From NCBI GenBank assembly GCA_947561395.2, contig OX387184.1, positions 35,206,766 through 35,270,765 on the forward strand: a stretch of DNA of 64,000 nt. The letters run 5' to 3'. The translations under genes and the position numbers were made by a program. The stretch comes from Buxus sempervirens (Eukaryota; Streptophyta; Magnoliopsida; Buxales; Buxaceae). The notes below the pieces were generated by a model, which ran no database searches, was not told where the DNA came from, and saw only the letters and a list, made by a program, of their open reading frames with translations. Positions 22,052 to 35,460 of this stretch are shown piece by piece. How positions within the stretch are numbered: the first letter of the stretch is position 1; every line of letters begins with the position of its first letter.

Positions 22052-22739
22052 GAAAAACGCACATGTGCGAATCTCGCGAATCGGCCGTACGGGACGCGTG
22101 TCCCGCCGTACAACGACGCTTGTCCGCTTAGAGAATCTTGCCCGTATTTGATGCCCTGCCCGTAATTCAAATACGGTCCAGCACGTTTTTAAAATGTTTG
22201 GATTTCAAACTTTTATTCAATTTAGTTTTTTGCAAGATTTTTATTCGATTTTTCGATTATTTTATTAAAAAAGCGAGATTCTCTTTATTAAAATATTATT
22301 AAACACATTTATCTTATTTATTTTATTGGTTTATTCCATTTTTGTTGCCTTTTTTGCCACATGGGCAGTTTTTCTGAAACTTCAACTGCTCATAACTTCT
22401 TCATCCGGTGTCCGATTTCAGCAAACTTAGTGTCGTTGGAATTGGCTCGGAACCACCTGTCCACTGGGGTCAAGTTTGGCAGCTGAATTGGGGTCGAGCA
22501 AAAAGTCAACTTTTCGCTCCCCAAAAGTTTGACCAGCTCATATCTTTTCCATCTGGACTCCGATTCCAGCAAATTCGGTTGCGTTAGAATCGTGTCGAAA
22601 TGCTCTTTTCAATGAGATGAAGTTTGATGGCCAAATTCACTTGAATCAAAAAGTCAATTTTTGACCCCCTCAGGGTTTGACTTTTAGTTTGACTTTTCAT
22701 TTTTCTTTATTTTGGGGGTGCAAAAATCAGGTGCTAACA

Positions 22740-22995
22740 CCAGGCATGAGTGGATTTGTAACCAGGCATGAGAGAACTTGTAACCGGGTATGTGAGGACT
22801 TGTAACCAGGCATGAGAGGGCTTATAATCAGGCATGAAAGGACTTGTAACCAGGCATGTGAGGACTTATAACCAGGCATGAGAGGACTTGTAATCAGGCA
22901 TCTGAGGACTTGTAACCAGGCATGCGAGGATTTGTAATCAGGCACGAGAGACTTATAACCAGGCATGAGAAGACTTATAACCAAGCATGAAAGAA
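22740..22995. repeat. 22-bp satellite array, right part
   Basis: About 11 further copies of the 22-bp unit, more diverged than the left part. It is continuous with 19859-20331 before the LTR inserted. Confidence 0.9.
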
Positions 22996-24788
22996 AGGTC
23001 TGCATTGCAGTATTGCTTTTACAATTGGTTATTTCCTGAGCACGTTTCACTAGAACTCAAATAAAAGCTGGAAAATTGGGGAGATAAAGTGGTGTTAGTA
23101 GGTCACATCTCCTTGCCACGTAGCCTTAAGTTATTCCTTCCTGCGCTGCTTGTCCATACAACGAAGTGTAGCGTATCCTCACCTTCCCTCCTGTTATTAT
23201 TATTGTAATTCATTTTAAACTTTGTAATAGTTAAAAAGCCTAAAAGATTAATTTTAACCTTTCTAAAATTTTCTTGTCAATTAATTTTATTAATTTTTCT
23301 TTTGCTCCGTAATGATACATGTGATTTTCTTAAATTTTATAGCCTAAAATTGGCTTTAGGAAAAAAACCAACTCCTCCACGTCAAATTAAGACGTAGACA
23401 ATCTTGTTGTGAAAGATGCTTGCAACTAACTTTATAGCCTAAAATTAAGTACAAATATACGATGTTAATGGGAAAAGACAAAAGCCGTATATTACAAAAG
23501 GTGGGTTAGAAATACAACCACATTGCATGTGGGATTATTCTCATACACATGGACTCGTAAATAATATAAAATGGACATAAAAAAAATTATCGGTCTTCCA
23601 ATGTAGTTCCAAGACACTCTCCTTCGATTGTACAACAAGACTTGAGAACTAAAGAACCAATTGGAATTCTTGTGCTTCGAACTTACCATTACACTTGGAT
23701 ATTCAAGATGGCCTTTAGCTTTTTCACCTTGTTATCAAGCCAGGAATGCCGGAGTAGTCAATTTTACTTATAAATAATGCAAAATAATAAACAAGTCATT
23801 ATAATGTTATTAGTTTTAGAGAATCATTTTATTGAACAAGTGACAGATAGATCTTACATCTTCATCTTCTTCCCCTAATCCGTGGCCGACCATCTGCTAG
23901 TTATTCATCATCTACATTGGTCTCCATATCATTGGTGTTTGCTGTATTAGACAGAATGATACCCCGCACTTGGTTTAAAGGGTGCATATCTCTTTATTCT
24001 TAACCTAATCCGTGGCTGACCATCTGCTAGTGTTGTTTGAGTTTGTAGAATGGCGGCATGTGTGAGCACAACATAGAACTTCTTCTTACCCATTTGGATG
24101 GCCAACAATCTCTAGAACAATGGTGGCGCAGAGAAATACGACAGAGAAGAGTTATTGCTGGTTTTGGTTTTTGCAAACCCTAATGCTGACACCGTAGAGG
24201 AACCAAATGCTATTCAGGAAACCGTCTTTCCCTGAGGTCCAACGAAGAACACGAGCACCAGTGCGGTCATCAATTTCTCATAATAATACATTACCTTCTT
24301 CATTTCCAGTAGCTTCCGCCATGGTATTGATCCTATCGAGGTGCATAATTTATTCTCCCATGAAGGCACAGTTGGGTTGCCAAGATCTTGAAATATATAA
24401 GAAAAATATTATTATCAATGTACTGACAATGAAGTGAGAGCTGAACAACATTACAACTCAACATTCACAGAGCTCTCTATATAGAAGCAGAACTTCGGTC
24501 ATTAGCAGGAAACCATTGGATTTGGAGAATAATAGTTATATGTTTGAAGGACAACATTAGAACAAAATACAAAATAATTAAATAAATAAATAATATTCCC
24601 ACATAAAGTTTTGCACATATAAACGAATCAACTAGTGAACAAACACAGAATAATATAAAGAGAGAGAGAGAGATGCATTCAAACAGAGGCAATAGAATAA
24701 AATCATAAAACCATAGACCCATTTCCCCTCAATAATTAAGCAAAAGACAGAAACCAAATTTTCTCAGCTTAACCAAAAAAAATCCCAA
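22996..24788. other. Gene-free stretch
   Basis: AT-rich DNA. A 30-bp segment with CTAATCCGTGGC and GACCATCTGCTAGT occurs twice (about 23875 and 24005). On the minus strand at 24322 an ATG opens MAEATGNEEGN but is soon stopped. No family was recognised. Confidence 0.4.
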
Positions 24789-27700
24789 ATTGAATTAATA
24801 CTGTGAAGGCCCAAAGAACAATTGCAGACTTGAAAAATTAACACATATGGGAATCATCATCTATGAAATATCTTAGCTTTTATATTCAAAAACCTTAAAA
24901 GAAAAATTCCACCAACTACTACTAATAGACACAATATTTCCTCCCCAAGAACCATAGCCATCAAAGGAGATATTGCTAACCTATGCAACATAAAAGCTCA
25001 TGAAGAAAGTAAAAAAACTAAAGAAAAAAAACGATCAACAAATCCTCGTTCCAACTAATGGGGCGTAAAAAACTTTAAATTTTGTAAGGGCTGAATATCA
25101 GCCGGGTTGGGCAAACCAAGCCAGCTGGTTTTTTGGGCCAGCCCCTACAGCAAGTAATTATGTCGCGTGCACTTCACAAGAATGAAATGTACACGTGTCA
25201 AGACCTGGGGGACGCAGTAAAGGTCGCTGCAAAGGAGGTCGCCGTAGAGGAAATCGGTTGCTTAAATAGCTAATACTCATAAAGACTGAATTGTAAGTAC
25301 CATAATTTTACATTGTTAAATAAATTACAAATGTGAACCCCAGCAGAACTGAGTTTCAAAAATAAGATTGTGACAATGGCCAAGATTTGGAAATTATTTG
25401 CCCCATGAGTTGGGGAAATATGATTTGAGCGTGATGCAAAAAATTGTGCTTAAATCAGATATTGGAAGAGTAAGATATGGCCAGTATAAGATCAAAGGGT
25501 AATTCTGGAATTTTCCCATGCCTTGGTGGCAACCACATATATGCCATGTGGCTGCCACATGGCTAAACTTTGGGTATATGGCTTTCCATTTGGCAGTGCA
25601 CATTTAATTATAAGGGAACAAAGAGACTTTCATGGGATATGGGTTTTGCATTAAAGGGGAAATTTTCTCTTCTCAAGGCAATTTTGACTATTTTTAAAAC
25701 CCAGAAAAATATTTGTAGAAAAAAGAAAAAAAGAATTTGCACAAAATGGGCTGGTCGTCATCCAAGAAGGAGAAGGGAGACCTTTCCCCTCCTATAAAAG
25801 CACAACAGCCCAGGTCTGCATTTAATTTTGGGCCATACTGATACTGTGCTCAATTCATGGTAGAAAATTAATTAAAAAAAAAGAAAAAAAAAATTATTTT
25901 AGCGTGTACCAACCAGCCAGAGTGCACTGCTTATAAAATTAGCTTTGCTGCTTGTTTCCTCTAGATCTTTTACCAAGTTTGCTTAAGCCTCCCCCTGCCT
26001 TGAGCTACCTGACGACCATAGCAAGCATCTGACTATTTTTTAAGCCTAGGACCGACTTCCTCAATCTGAAAATACTATATAAAAGGGCAAGTCACAGCTG
26101 TTTAGATCTCATACCACCCCACATGATGTCATATCCTTTCTAGATTACTTCCCAAGCCTACAAAGCCATCCCTTATAGTCCTAAAGAAGCCTGAAAAGTC
26201 ACCTGAGAAGGAGAGCTTTGCTGTCAAACCTCAAAAAGTCCTCCAGATTTGTATCGAAACCTCTTCAACAGAACCTATAACAAGGTGAAAACCCTATCCC
26301 ATCTCTGGATCTCATGTTCATCTTATTTTCCGATCACAAAATGGTTTTAAAGTGAGTTAGTATGGGTTTTAACCCTTTTTTGTTCTCTGCTTCTTTCCAT
26401 CTTATAGCTGTGTGTACCTTCCCCTCCATGGCCGACTCATTCTTCTCACACGGTACCATTGTTGGTGGGTTGATTTCATTTCGATTTATGCTTGGTTTGG
26501 TCTAAACTTAGCTGATTTATGCTGAGTCGCCACCACTTATTGAGTTTTGGGTGGGGTTACTCCTCAATTCAAATTGATTTGGTTCAAAGACTTCAACTAA
26601 GTGATCTAATTGTAACCCAGGGATGTCCTTAGATACCATTTGTTACCTTGCTGCATAGAGGTTTCTAAAAATTTATGGTTAGAGTGGTATCCCAAATCTC
26701 ACCTAGTTGAGCCAGCATTTTGGACCACTTCAGTCCAGGTTTGGTTCAATCTAGGGTCGGTTCAGCCCTTTCGGACTCAATCTCATTTCTGTCTGTAATT
26801 TGTTGAGGGTATATGAGTCACCTTGGATCGGGCCTATTAATCGGGCTCAATCTGGGTTTTTATTTATTGGTGCACAAGCATAGCCCAATCCTAGGCCAGT
26901 ACACTAAACAATATTTTTCTCAAAATAGAATTACAAAACTACAAAATTACAAAATAAACCAATTTAAACTTAATCAATATAAAATAATACTAAGAAAACT
27001 AGAATAACAAATTTGATTGCCCTAAAAGATAAACATGAAATAACCAAAATAAAAGTATCCTAGAATAAACATGAAACAATACAACAAACTAGCATAAAAT
27101 ATGCATGCAATAATAAAATCAAAGAAACCAATGATAAACATAGAATATGCATGAAATAAAGATATTATAAAATATTAATAAAATTAAAAATTAAGTTAAC
27201 CTAAAACCACATACGATATATCTAGCTGACAATCTTAATATATAAAATAATAAATTAAATCCTTACAATCCATAGCATGAAAAAAAATCACTAAAACCAT
27301 AACTAAGTTTCTAAATACAATTTTATTTAATTATTATAACAAAGCAAAGCAAATAATAGTGTATATATATATATTAAAAGGACAAATGAACATGATGATT
27401 TTAAAAAAAAAGAAAAGAAGATTGGTTTTAAGTGATACTTTCTAAAAAATAATTCTGATTCAATCAGCGGAACATGGTGGAACTTTTTAAAAATATTTAA
27501 AAAAATTTGGAAACAAGTGTCATTTTAACTTCCAAAATCGCCCTTAAAAAGCATTGCCAGCGGTTTTACCTAGTTATGTATTTTTTTTTTGAACTTTTAT
27601 TGGTGGTTTTACTATGCTCACTAGAATGCAAGAACCGTTGGTAAGAGTCATTATTTAGTGACTTTTAAACGATCTGTAACAACCATGTACTACCTTGTAA

Positions 27701-28525
27701 ATTTCATTCAAAAACATGCAACAACCGATTTATAGGTTTATAAACTACATAAAAGGACTTGCAAACCTCATTAAGGACTTGTAACCACTGTTTGCTCACA
27801 AACTTGAAACAACGATTTACTGGTCAAATCGCTTATCTAATGAGTTGCAAACGAATTTACATATCAGTGAACGAGTCAGCAAACCATGTTTACAAGTCTT
27901 TTAACGAGGTTCACGAGTCACTTTTAATAAGATTCACATGTAAAATTTTTGTTGGTGGGTTTCGTATTTTTAATGGCCTTAAAATCTTTTTGACAATATA
28001 AAAAAAAAAAAACAAAGATATGCGGGCGGTTTTGAAACCGCCGGTACTTATTTTAAGGAAAAGGTATCGTCGGAAGAAAATTTCTATGAACAGTAAGCAA
28101 ACACTTCTTTACAAATGTTTTGGAAAAGTATCAATATTTCCCAATTATAGAGAATTGGGCGAGTGAATTGAAATTGATTGCAATTAAAAAAAAAAAAAAA
28201 GAGTGAATTGGAAATATTTTTTTTAACAAGTATCACTTAAAACAATTTTCCCTACCACACCAACGGGTCACCACCACGATATAGCTAGCTTAATTCTCAA
28301 TTCTTTTCAAACGCAATGTTACGTCGAGAGTTCACCAGCTGAAGATGTCCATAACATCACTCTTACCTACGGTCACTAACCATGGTCAGATCACCTTGAG
28401 ATGGTCGATTCATCATCCTCAACTACGCTACAATAGTATTAGATGCTCACAACCTTGAGATGATCAACCGATCACTTCAATGGCACTATGCCCACCTGGG
28501 AAGCTCAATGCGTTACTCTTTAACA
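24789..28525. repeat. 3.7 kb repeat, copy A
   Basis: Matches 36026-39751 almost base for base from ATTGAATTAATACTGTGAAG to CGTTACTCTTTAACA, with scattered substitutions and small indels. It has TG...CA-like ends, two TATA-like sites (CTATAAAAGC near 25791 and TATATAAAAGGG near 26078), a GAGTCGCCACC motif at 26524, and near the right end GGCGGTTT/AAACCGCC, a hairpin, and loose tandem units with CACCTTGAGATG. There is no long open frame. The LTR-like signals suggest a solo LTR or non-coding retroelement, but no target duplication was seen. Copy A continues further right with one more CACCTTAAGATG unit, so copy B may be truncated there. Confidence 0.9.
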
Positions 28526-28716
28526 ACTCTATACTAACCAAGTCTCATCACCTTAAGATGATCAACTTATCATTCTCAATAATGGCATAACAGATGTTAC
28601 TCACCCTTTCAAGAAGTTCAATCATGAATTGACTCACAATCTTCAACCAATTTGCGAAATAATATTGTAACATGGCTGAAACTAATTGTGATAAACAGTG
28701 CCTCTTAAATGCTACT
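28526..28716. other. Continuation of copy A beyond the duplicated part
   Basis: Another imperfect unit with CATCACCTTAAGATGATCAA extends the tandem seen inside copy A. No gene. Confidence 0.5.
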
Positions 28717-28734
28717 GCTTGAAGTAAGCAAGGT

Positions 28735-29062
28735 GTTTTTGTTTTTTTGTTTTTTTTTTTATGAGAAACGTAGATATTATAAATTGGAAGAACATCGGAT
28801 CAAGGTACAAATCTGGGATGGGAGCGTCCCACAAAATCCTCCCAAACAAGCTTGTTAACAGATAGAGGAAGATCAGATTTCCAGAAGCAGGAGAATTGTT
28901 GCAGAGCGAAGTTTGCCAACCCATCTGCCGCGAAGTTGGCTTCCCTGAAGATATGCGAAATTTTGAAATCAATGAATAGCCTGCTCAGGTAGCGGGCCTC
29001 TTCCAACCAATGATGAATTTTCCAAGGAGTCGCTGACAGGTTGAGGAAAGAGTTCACCACTA
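28735..29062 (-). mobile_element. 5'-truncated LINE with 18-bp target duplication
   Basis: The 328-bp insert is flanked by GCTTGAAGTAAGCAAGGT at 28717-28734 and 29063-29080. Read on minus it ends in a poly(A) (the T-rich run at 28736-28760), as target-primed LINE insertions do. It encodes the end of a plant LINE RNase H domain: ISHIFREANFAADGLANFAL, then a 40-residue tail and a stop. It lies just beyond the stop codon of VPS52, in or next to its 3' UTR. Confidence 0.9.
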
Positions 29063-29245
29063 GCTTGAAGTAAGCAAGGTTGAAGAAGAAGTAGGATAAA
29101 GACCAAAAAGTTAGTAGTAAAATGGTATTAATTTAAGTGCAAATCACAGCAAAAAAAAAGCATGGAAGAATACCAACATGAAAATTTGTTATTGATCTCT
29201 TCAATGATTGCTAATGGATTTAGACCTAAACACATGATTGATGAC

Positions 29246-31776
29246 CTAGAAAGTCCTTGAATACTTCTTAATTTCATACATTATTGATGAAATCGAAACA
29301 AGATCCTTGTTCAAAACGGAACCACCATCAATCCTCTTGATGCAATCTGTAAGCCTGGTATAGTAAAGCAGCAGCTGAGTTAATGCAGCTCTCAAGATCT
29401 CCATACCACACAAGAAGTTACTAAAAGAAGTAATAACATCTTTGTGCATCAGCTCTATTGCGGCCTTCCATCTACTTGCAAAATCCTTGACAAGCGGCTC
29501 AACATCAGCAATGGTAATGGGCCTCTCTGAGATACTTGGATCCTCAGCTGATATGAAGTAACAGACAAAGCCCTATCAAACTAACATTTCCATAAATATT
29601 AGAATATAAAATGAGGTTATCTCCAATACTTACATGCTCCAGTCTTCACAAACTTTATTATATCACTGAAATGCTCTAGCAGCAGTTCTTCCTGCATGAA
29701 TACAGAACAAGTTCAGTCCAGACTCACAAGAAACATATGAGAATACCAAAATGGAAAAACGCAGATGGTTGAAAAAAGCAAAACAGAAAAAAAAATGTTC
29801 TTTTGTGTGGGGGTTGGTTGGGGATTTTCGTTTTATTTTTGTTGGACTTTTTTGTTTTTGATACGTAATAAAGATTGATTAGAATCAGAAGAGAAAGGAG
29901 AATACCCCACCAGACATAGGATCACAGTGAGCACAGAAAAAACAAAAAGGAAACAAGAGCATCATAAACAGTTTCAGCCACAGCAACACAAAAGGAAAAG
30001 AGCATCAAAAGCAGCTGAAAATGACAGTCAAAAACATCAACTATTTGTGGACAATAACTGACCAATTCCTAACAATTTCTAATGATGAATATGCTGTGAA
30101 ATCCTTCTGCACCAAAACTCAAGTATCTGCCAACGAACTAACCTGTTCCACCACACAAAATTTCCTAATTGCGATGTCCTAAAAATTGTTCAAGTTGCAT
30201 GCGAACCATAATGTCCATAATATAGCAAAAAATACTATCTTGTAGAGCTTCCTCCCTACCCTGCTCAAGCCCACAAACCTCCACCGAAAATCCAAATCAC
30301 AAATAGTAAAGGGTAAGATCCATTAGATACCCCCAAGTCCAAAATATGCTTCCAAACAAAATCAGCCAAAGGACATCTAAGTAGAAGGTGATCCACTAAC
30401 TCAGCATCCTTAACAAAACCTATCTGAAAATTTCTTATTAGAATGGAACTAAACATACAAAACACTTGTTCATGATTTTGAAATTTTTTTGAATTTTGCT
30501 CAATTTCTCTAACAACTGTTGGTGTTTACCAAATTGTCAAGTTGTATCGTTTTGGCTGGTCTATCAGTCAACTAAAAAATTTGTCATTAAAGCAAATAAT
30601 AAAACACTGTTTAGTAAGAAGACAATGTAATCCACAGAACCGAAACAAGTAATGACTGGGTGCATACAACAAAAATTGTTGTGTTGCTTTTAAGCAGTTC
30701 CTCAAAGTGTAGTTGTGTCTTCCCACCTTCTGGACCCGCTTCCTGGAAATCATTCACCAAGACATTAATGAAAAGTTAGGGTTCAAAGACAAATCATAAG
30801 TTTCAGCAGGGTAGGTTAAGCATTATTTACATAAAGTAGATTTCCAATTCACCTAAAGATTTTAGAGCATGAATGATAGGAATATTTTCATGTGGTTCAT
30901 TTCACCGACAGATCTTGACTACAACAAGTGGATCTTTTAAAATATTTAAGTCACTCTCATGGTTACCTTCAATACAGAAATTGTCATATCATAGTTATTT
31001 ATGAGAAACACTGTCTGCAGCTTTCGCTTTTGGAATGTTTGGGCCAGCTTAGAAAGTAAGTCATCAACAGCCATTCGCAGTCTTTCCAAGTTCCATTCAA
31101 GCTGCAAATCCCAAATAAAAATTTTAGGTGATTACTCTCAACAAATAACTAACAGATACATATAATCTTCAATCTTCATATCTATAACTAACCTGACCAT
31201 CCCCATATCCAATATTGAGCTGAATAAGTGAGGCTGTAAATTCAGCATAACGCCTCATCACATAATGTGGATGAACATCATCCTCCCACAGTGACCTAAC
31301 ATTTGCATTCCGCAGGCTATTAAGATGCATGTCAAACACCAACTTGAAACGAGGCCATAAAGAAATATTGACCTGCTTAAATTCAGTTGAGGATCAGTTT
31401 AAAGAACTAAATGAAAGAATGATTCAATGCAGTAACTGTGTTGCCTGAGTGCAGATACAGATGCTACATATTATCTAAACATTCCAACTTGAAGCTTGAG
31501 ATACAGTTATGTCGCATCCATATGAGAATATGCTCAAGCTTATTTAATTTATGTTATACAGCACTTAGTCAAATACACTGTGTATGAGTTTTTTCTAATT
31601 CCTTGCCGATCTTGTATCATAATATTTGAGTCAAAAGAATCTTTCGAGTTTGAAAACAATTTAAAATCCAACTTTATTCTTTATTTTCTTACACCACTTT
31701 CCCTTCTATAAGTGGAGATACAACTTTAATCAACAGAGGTTTTCCAGGTATCTATATCAACACAAATACACAGATA

Positions 31777-31823
<47 letters not shown>

Positions 31824-33325
31824 CAAAAACAGAAAATCATGGCAGAGATAAAACCTAATTTCCCACGTTTTATTCTTGAGCTACACTAGCTTTGGCTGAT
31901 TTCTGTTCTAGAGTCCAGTAACTCCACTCCCATTACTACTGCCCAATTATCTTTAACTACTACCACAATTATTTTGAGAGACAGGCTCCATTACACTTTT
32001 CTACTTTCATGGTTTCATATTTCTACTTTTTAGTCAAGTTTCCACTTTAAGTAATTCAAAAGGTACTTTCTACACTCAAGCACATTTTAATGCTTTCTAG
32101 AAGATGAATGAAAATGGCAAAAGGAAACACTATAAAACATACTGGGGGCAAAAACTAAAGAAAAATCACGCATATATCTCTATAAATCTTAAAATAGAAA
32201 CAACCTACCCTGTCAAGATATGAATCCAAGCATGGAATCCGCCGCCGAGACATAATGAGCTGAAGATGAGAACAGTATTAGTAACAAATTGTCTAACATG
32301 GATGGTTATAAAACAACAGCGATACTAGATTCAAGCTAGACTTAATGAATCATTGCATTAATTGACTAAAACATTTCAGAATAACCATTTGACACAGCTT
32401 TGTATTACAAGGATGAGAAAAATGGAACAGAATCTTTAGTTCAAGAAACAAAAGATAAAAAACAGAAGTCACACATAATATATACAAAAAAACCATGAGT
32501 ATTGCAAATCCAAACGAAGTACTATCCAGTAAAATAAGAAATAAGGAACATGACCTGGTGCTGGTGTACTATTCGGATCATAAGCATTAGGCCAATAGCA
32601 TCGAAACAATTTGGAAGAATTGAATTGAAGTGTTCATCAACAACAGCCAATGGACCTGTACCAATACACAAATGTAGCTGTTATCATTTCTCAAAAAAAT
32701 TTTCTTGGACTAAAAAGGGAACAAATAATGAAAAATGAAAGAAAAAAGCATGCATTTTTTGCACAAAGCTTCCATACAAAACAAAATTTTCCACTTATTA
32801 GTAGAAATTCTCATTAGGCACATCATAGATTGTAGTGTCTAACATCTGAAGTCCTCCATATAGCAATATTTGCCAGATCAAAGGACTACAAACAAGAAAA
32901 TCCCACTTCCCAACATAAACAAGTCGTCCAAAAAACAAATGTGGCTAACAGCTAAAAAGGAACATTTTTAATTTTATATCAGAATCAATAAAATCTTTAT
33001 TGTAAGGACATCACTTGATCAAATAAATCTAGGAATAGGCACCGCACCACATTTACCTGAAAATATTTCATAAAATATGGATTCTTCCCCAAAGAAATCA
33101 TCACAAAAAAGATATCTGTTGGTCAAGAGATGAATAAGAATGTAAGCGATAATATGGGAATAAGTAGCAAGTAAAATACAAATTTAACAGAGAAAAAAAT
33201 CTTATATACTCTGAAGTAGCAGTATCCATAAGTAGTTTGTGCAAGCTCCTGAATAGGACTTCATAAGGATACTTGAGAGAGCTAGCTTCAGCTATATGTG
33301 GAATCAAAGCTGGCTGATCAATTTC
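29246..33325 (-). CDS. VPS52: VPS52 C-terminal exons (GARP/EARP tethering complex)
   Basis: Nine exons, all with GT donors and AG acceptors: 33325-33210, 33115-33057, 32655-32555, 32259-32209, 31372-31193, 31101-30967, 30742-30668, 29691-29634, 29547-29246. They join without a frame break, from EIDQPALIPHIAEASSLKYP through YLFCDDFFGEESIFYEIF, VNISLWPRFKLVFDMHLNSL and EWNLERLRMAVDDLLSKLAQ, to SIMYEIKKYSRTF and TAG 29248-29246. This is the Vps52/Sac2 family. VPS52 forms the GARP complex with VPS51, VPS53 and VPS54 and tethers endosome-derived vesicles at the trans-Golgi; the Arabidopsis gene, POK, is needed for pollen tube growth. No stop or shift was seen, so the gene is probably active despite the transposons in and around it. 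Confidence 0.95.
29880..30470 (-). mobile_element. LINE zinc-finger (zf-RVT) fragment inside a VPS52 intron
   Basis: In the intron between exons 30742-30668 and 29691-29634, the minus strand encodes GFVKDAELVDHLLLRCPLAD followed by FVWKHILDLG and a Trp-containing end, the zf-RVT region found behind the reverse transcriptase of plant LINEs. The T-rich stretch at 29835-29860 could be the inverted poly(A). A target duplication was not made out. Confidence 0.7.
31780..31820. repeat. (CA)n microsatellite in a VPS52 intron
   Basis: About 20 CA dinucleotides in a row between exons 32259-32209 and 31372-31193. Confidence 0.9.
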
Positions 33326-34089
33326 CTGAAAACAACAAATAGTTGGTATGAAATTTTAGAAACCTGAAAAGGATAAAAATAAAACTAATCACAATTTCCA
33401 ATTTCTTACTTAAAAATTATCTTTTAAAAGAGGGGGTGTTGGGGAGGAACAAGAAAATGAAAAAGAAGAAAAAGAGAAGAATGCACATGAATCTTATATT
33501 ATACTAGAAAGTAATGATCTTAATCATAAAAATGGTCCTAAGAACTAATCCTCATTTGCAAAGATGCAAAACCATTTCCTCCCTTCTTTAGTAGAGACTA
33601 GAAAAATATGCACATGCATTGCACTTGTGTGAAGTGTACGGTAGGAACTTTTTTTCATAAGTCATTATATTGGTACTTAAATTTTGAGATGAATATTATG
33701 ATCAAATTTTCTACTGCCCATGGAGATGAAATATAAAATTTTGACATGAGATACACTATCTGTCTTCTAACTTCACATTTTTTAATCATCACGAAAGCAT
33801 AATATGGAGTGTTTTAAGTTATTTAACTCAAAATCATAAAACAAATGAAAAACATAGACATGGAGTTTCCTCATAAAGTAAAAAAAAAAGAAGCAAAAAA
33901 GTAAAACTTGCTAATATAGCCATGTAGACTAAAAACAAAAGTGAATTAAATTCTTATTTGCCTATAATCTCAACAATCTCAATAACAAAATAGAATGATA
34001 ATAAGTTTTTACCTTAGTGTCCTAGGTTCTTCTTTGTTTAGAATGTGAGACGAGATATTCTAAGTTCTAACAATGCAAATTAGGTGTGT

Positions 34090-35460
34090 GTAATAAGAAA
34101 ATGGAATAATGAATCGACTTAATTTTTTTCTTGAATTAATTTAAAAAAAAATTTTGGTAAATGAAATGGTTCATATTAATAATCTTACGACTCTTAATGG
34201 ACTATATATATATATATATATTTAATTCGTTTCAAAGTCTTTTTCAATCACTTAAATGTTGATAGCGATAATAATATTTAGAAATGGTGATTCACGTATA
34301 TTAGTTAATCACATTCCTGTTTTTATAATATTTTATCATCTCTATTCTTTATTTTTATAATATTTAATATTTTCAAAATTTTATAATCTCTATACTTTAT
34401 TTATAATATATGATATTTTCAAATGTGAGATATTGCAAAATAGGCAACATTAAGAATAATATAGCAAGTTAACTAATATATAGAAAAGATTAATATAAAA
34501 ATATTAATATCTTAGAGAAGGAGTGTTTTACATAAATGGAATAATGAATCCACTTAATTTTTTTCCTTCAATTAATCTAAATTTTTTTACTTTCCATAAA
34601 ATGGAATGGTTTTTTATTTTCCGTAAATGAAACGGTTTATATTAGCAATCCTATGACTCTTAATTGACTAAATTTTCGCTTTTCTTTAGTTACTTTCAAA
34701 GTCTCTTTCGATCACTTAAACGTTGATAATGATAAGAATATTGGAAAGGAATATTAGTAATAATATTTAGAAATGGTTATTCACATATATGAGTTAATCA
34801 TTTTCCTATTTTCATAATATTTTATCATCTCTATACTTTATTGATATAATATATAATATTTTCAAATTCTATAGAGAAAAACAGATATAATCAATAAATA
34901 ATATTCCTAAAAACTAGGAAGAAAGATTAATATAGCACGGTACTAGAAAACACATAAAAAAAATTTCATACATGTTATATTGTTTAATTTGTTATGTAGT
35001 AGGGAAGATAAAGACTAACATAAATATAACAATAAATATTAATATAACAAAATAAATGAAAACAAAACCACATCAAGTTATCCGCATTATATGTAATGTA
35101 TCTAATCCTCATTAATTGTAACATATAGGAATTTTAAGGGTAATCAAACTGCAAGATAAATCCTAATCACACTTAAATTTGAATTCCATAAGACATAATC
35201 TTTGAACATATAACCTTAATTGCCTTTAATTAATTAATTTCAAACTCTCTTTTGGTAACTAAAAACATTCTTTTGGTAACGTTAATTGTAACATATAGGA
35301 GTTTGACATTAATTTCAAACTCTTAATAGACTAAATTTTAACTTTTTTAAGTACTTTCAAAATCTCTTTCAATCACTTAAACGTTGATAATGATAACAAT
35401 ATTAGAGAGAGAATTTTTTTTCTTTTTTTGGGGTAAATTAAACAGTTGATATTAATAAAG
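34090..35460. repeat. Three diverged copies of a ~350-420 bp intron segment
   Basis: The series AATGGAATAATGAATC, ATGACTCTTAAT, TTTCAATCACTTAAACGTTG, and AATATTTTATCATCTCTATA occurs at about 34095-34430 and 34520-34870. A partial third copy lies at 35310-35460. They are arranged in tandem and AT-rich, without coding sequence. Confidence 0.7.

Larger units (their letters stand above)
20332..22739 (-). mobile_element. Solo LTR (2.4 kb, gypsy-like) inserted in the 22-bp satellite
   Basis: The insert starts TGTGCGCACC and ends GGTGCTAACA (TG...CA). It is flanked by CCAGG at 20327-20331 and 22740-22744, a 5-bp target duplication. There is no PBS, polypurine tract or polyprotein, so it is a single LTR left after LTR-LTR recombination. 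It reads on the minus strand: a clear TATA box lies at 21960-21952 and GTGGCGACTCC, common near the 3' end of plant gypsy LTRs, lies at about 20400. U3 holds palindromic repeats just upstream of the TATA box. Confidence 0.92.
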
